A stretch of 6,466 bases of DNA from Thermoplasmatota archaeon (GTDB taxonomy: Archaea; Thermoplasmatota; Penumbrarchaeia; Penumbrarchaeales; Penumbrarchaeaceae), in assembly GCA_030591285.1 (NCBI GenBank), contig JAUVBH010000096.1:1-6466 (forward strand), in the 5' to 3' direction. The translations under genes and the position numbers were made by a program. Each line of letters begins with the position of its first letter. The first letter of the stretch is position 1. Under the pieces are notes generated by a model that had not been told where the DNA came from, made no database searches, and was given only the letters and a program-made list of their open reading frames with translations. Shown in pieces: positions 6,296 to 6,466 of this stretch.

Positions 6296-6466
6296 CTACT
6301 TGTATTTTGGATATGGAAGTCCCTTCTTCTTCCGTTTGGCGGTATTTTTCCATGTCCGATATCTTTTCCTGTTGAACACAAATAGATCAGTGATATCCTG
6401 GGAGAACCTCCTCTTGAAAGAGGCACTTTTCATATATCCATTGTCCAGGGCATTATTCAGTAGTTC
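6296..6466 (-). CDS. C-terminal fragment of an unrecognised basic protein
   Basis: The minus strand is open from the window edge to a TAG stop at 6298-6296, giving 56 residues, ELLNNALDNGYMKS onward, ending KKKGLPYPKYK. The last 40 residues are very rich in Lys and Arg (FKRRF, FNRKRYRTWK, AKRKKKG) with scattered aromatics, which could suit nucleic-acid or ribosome contact, but I do not recognise the family. Reality as a gene is supported by the long open frame running off the edge, protein-like composition, and its place 34 nt upstream of the hydrolase on the same strand. It could instead begin at the internal Met at 6433-6431 as a 45-residue protein, but no Shine-Dalgarno site stands out there, so a truncated larger gene is more likely. 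Confidence 0.6.
   Translation of the reverse strand, partial: ELLNNALDNGYMKSASFKRRFSQDITDLFVFNRKRYRTWKNTAKRKKKGLPYPKYK

Noticed and set aside
6285..6310. AT-rich stretches upstream of the hydrolase as a leaderless promoter
   Set aside because: TTAATGTTTT and AAAATACAAG are both poor matches to the archaeal TATA box and partly overlap the upstream gene's end. Read-through from that gene explains expression equally well.

Overview
The window looks like archaeal chromosomal DNA, most likely from a Thermoplasmata-related lineage. Support for an archaeon is a textbook archaeal TATA box (TTTATATA, 3599-3606), strong GGAGG/GAGGTGA-type ribosome binding sites, and one gene start with no such site, as in leaderless archaeal messages. 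Support for the lineage is weaker: a secreted carboxypeptidase carrying an Asp/Gly-rich 'D-D-G-D-x-x-D-E-D-P' insertion, a style I associate with secreted proteins of that group. There is no marker gene here, so the lineage is inference only.

Layout. Positions 1-3468 hold a minus-strand operon, read right to left: a membrane-anchored zinc carboxypeptidase (family M14, 3468 to 1738), an NSS/SNF-family sodium-coupled amino-acid transporter (1736 to 162), and the first 47 codons of a small, probably winged-helix protein (143 to the window edge). Gaps are 1 nt and 18 nt, so the three genes are very likely co-transcribed, and the first two are probably translationally coupled. A 239-nt divergent intergenic region (3469-3707) carries promoters for both directions. 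Going right, 3708-5444 encodes a soluble sensor histidine kinase (GAF, PAS, HisKA, HATPase). It meets head-to-head an RNase Z-like metallo-beta-lactamase-fold hydrolase on the minus strand (6261 to 5446), with one base between the two stop codons. Upstream of the hydrolase, at the right edge, is the C-terminal 56 codons of an unrecognised, very basic protein (6466 to 6296).

How the genes may work together. The carboxypeptidase should trim C-terminal residues from peptides outside the cell, and the coupled transporter can bring the freed amino acids in with sodium, which makes a compact peptide-scavenging unit. The partial small protein may be a regulator or an unrelated passenger. The kinase starts divergently from this unit and could regulate it, but no response regulator is visible. 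I see no mobile element, CRISPR array, RNA gene or clear sign of gene decay. The window looks like ordinary chromosome, with a few unusual details in the carboxypeptidase and transporter active sites, and I do not claim a new biological system.
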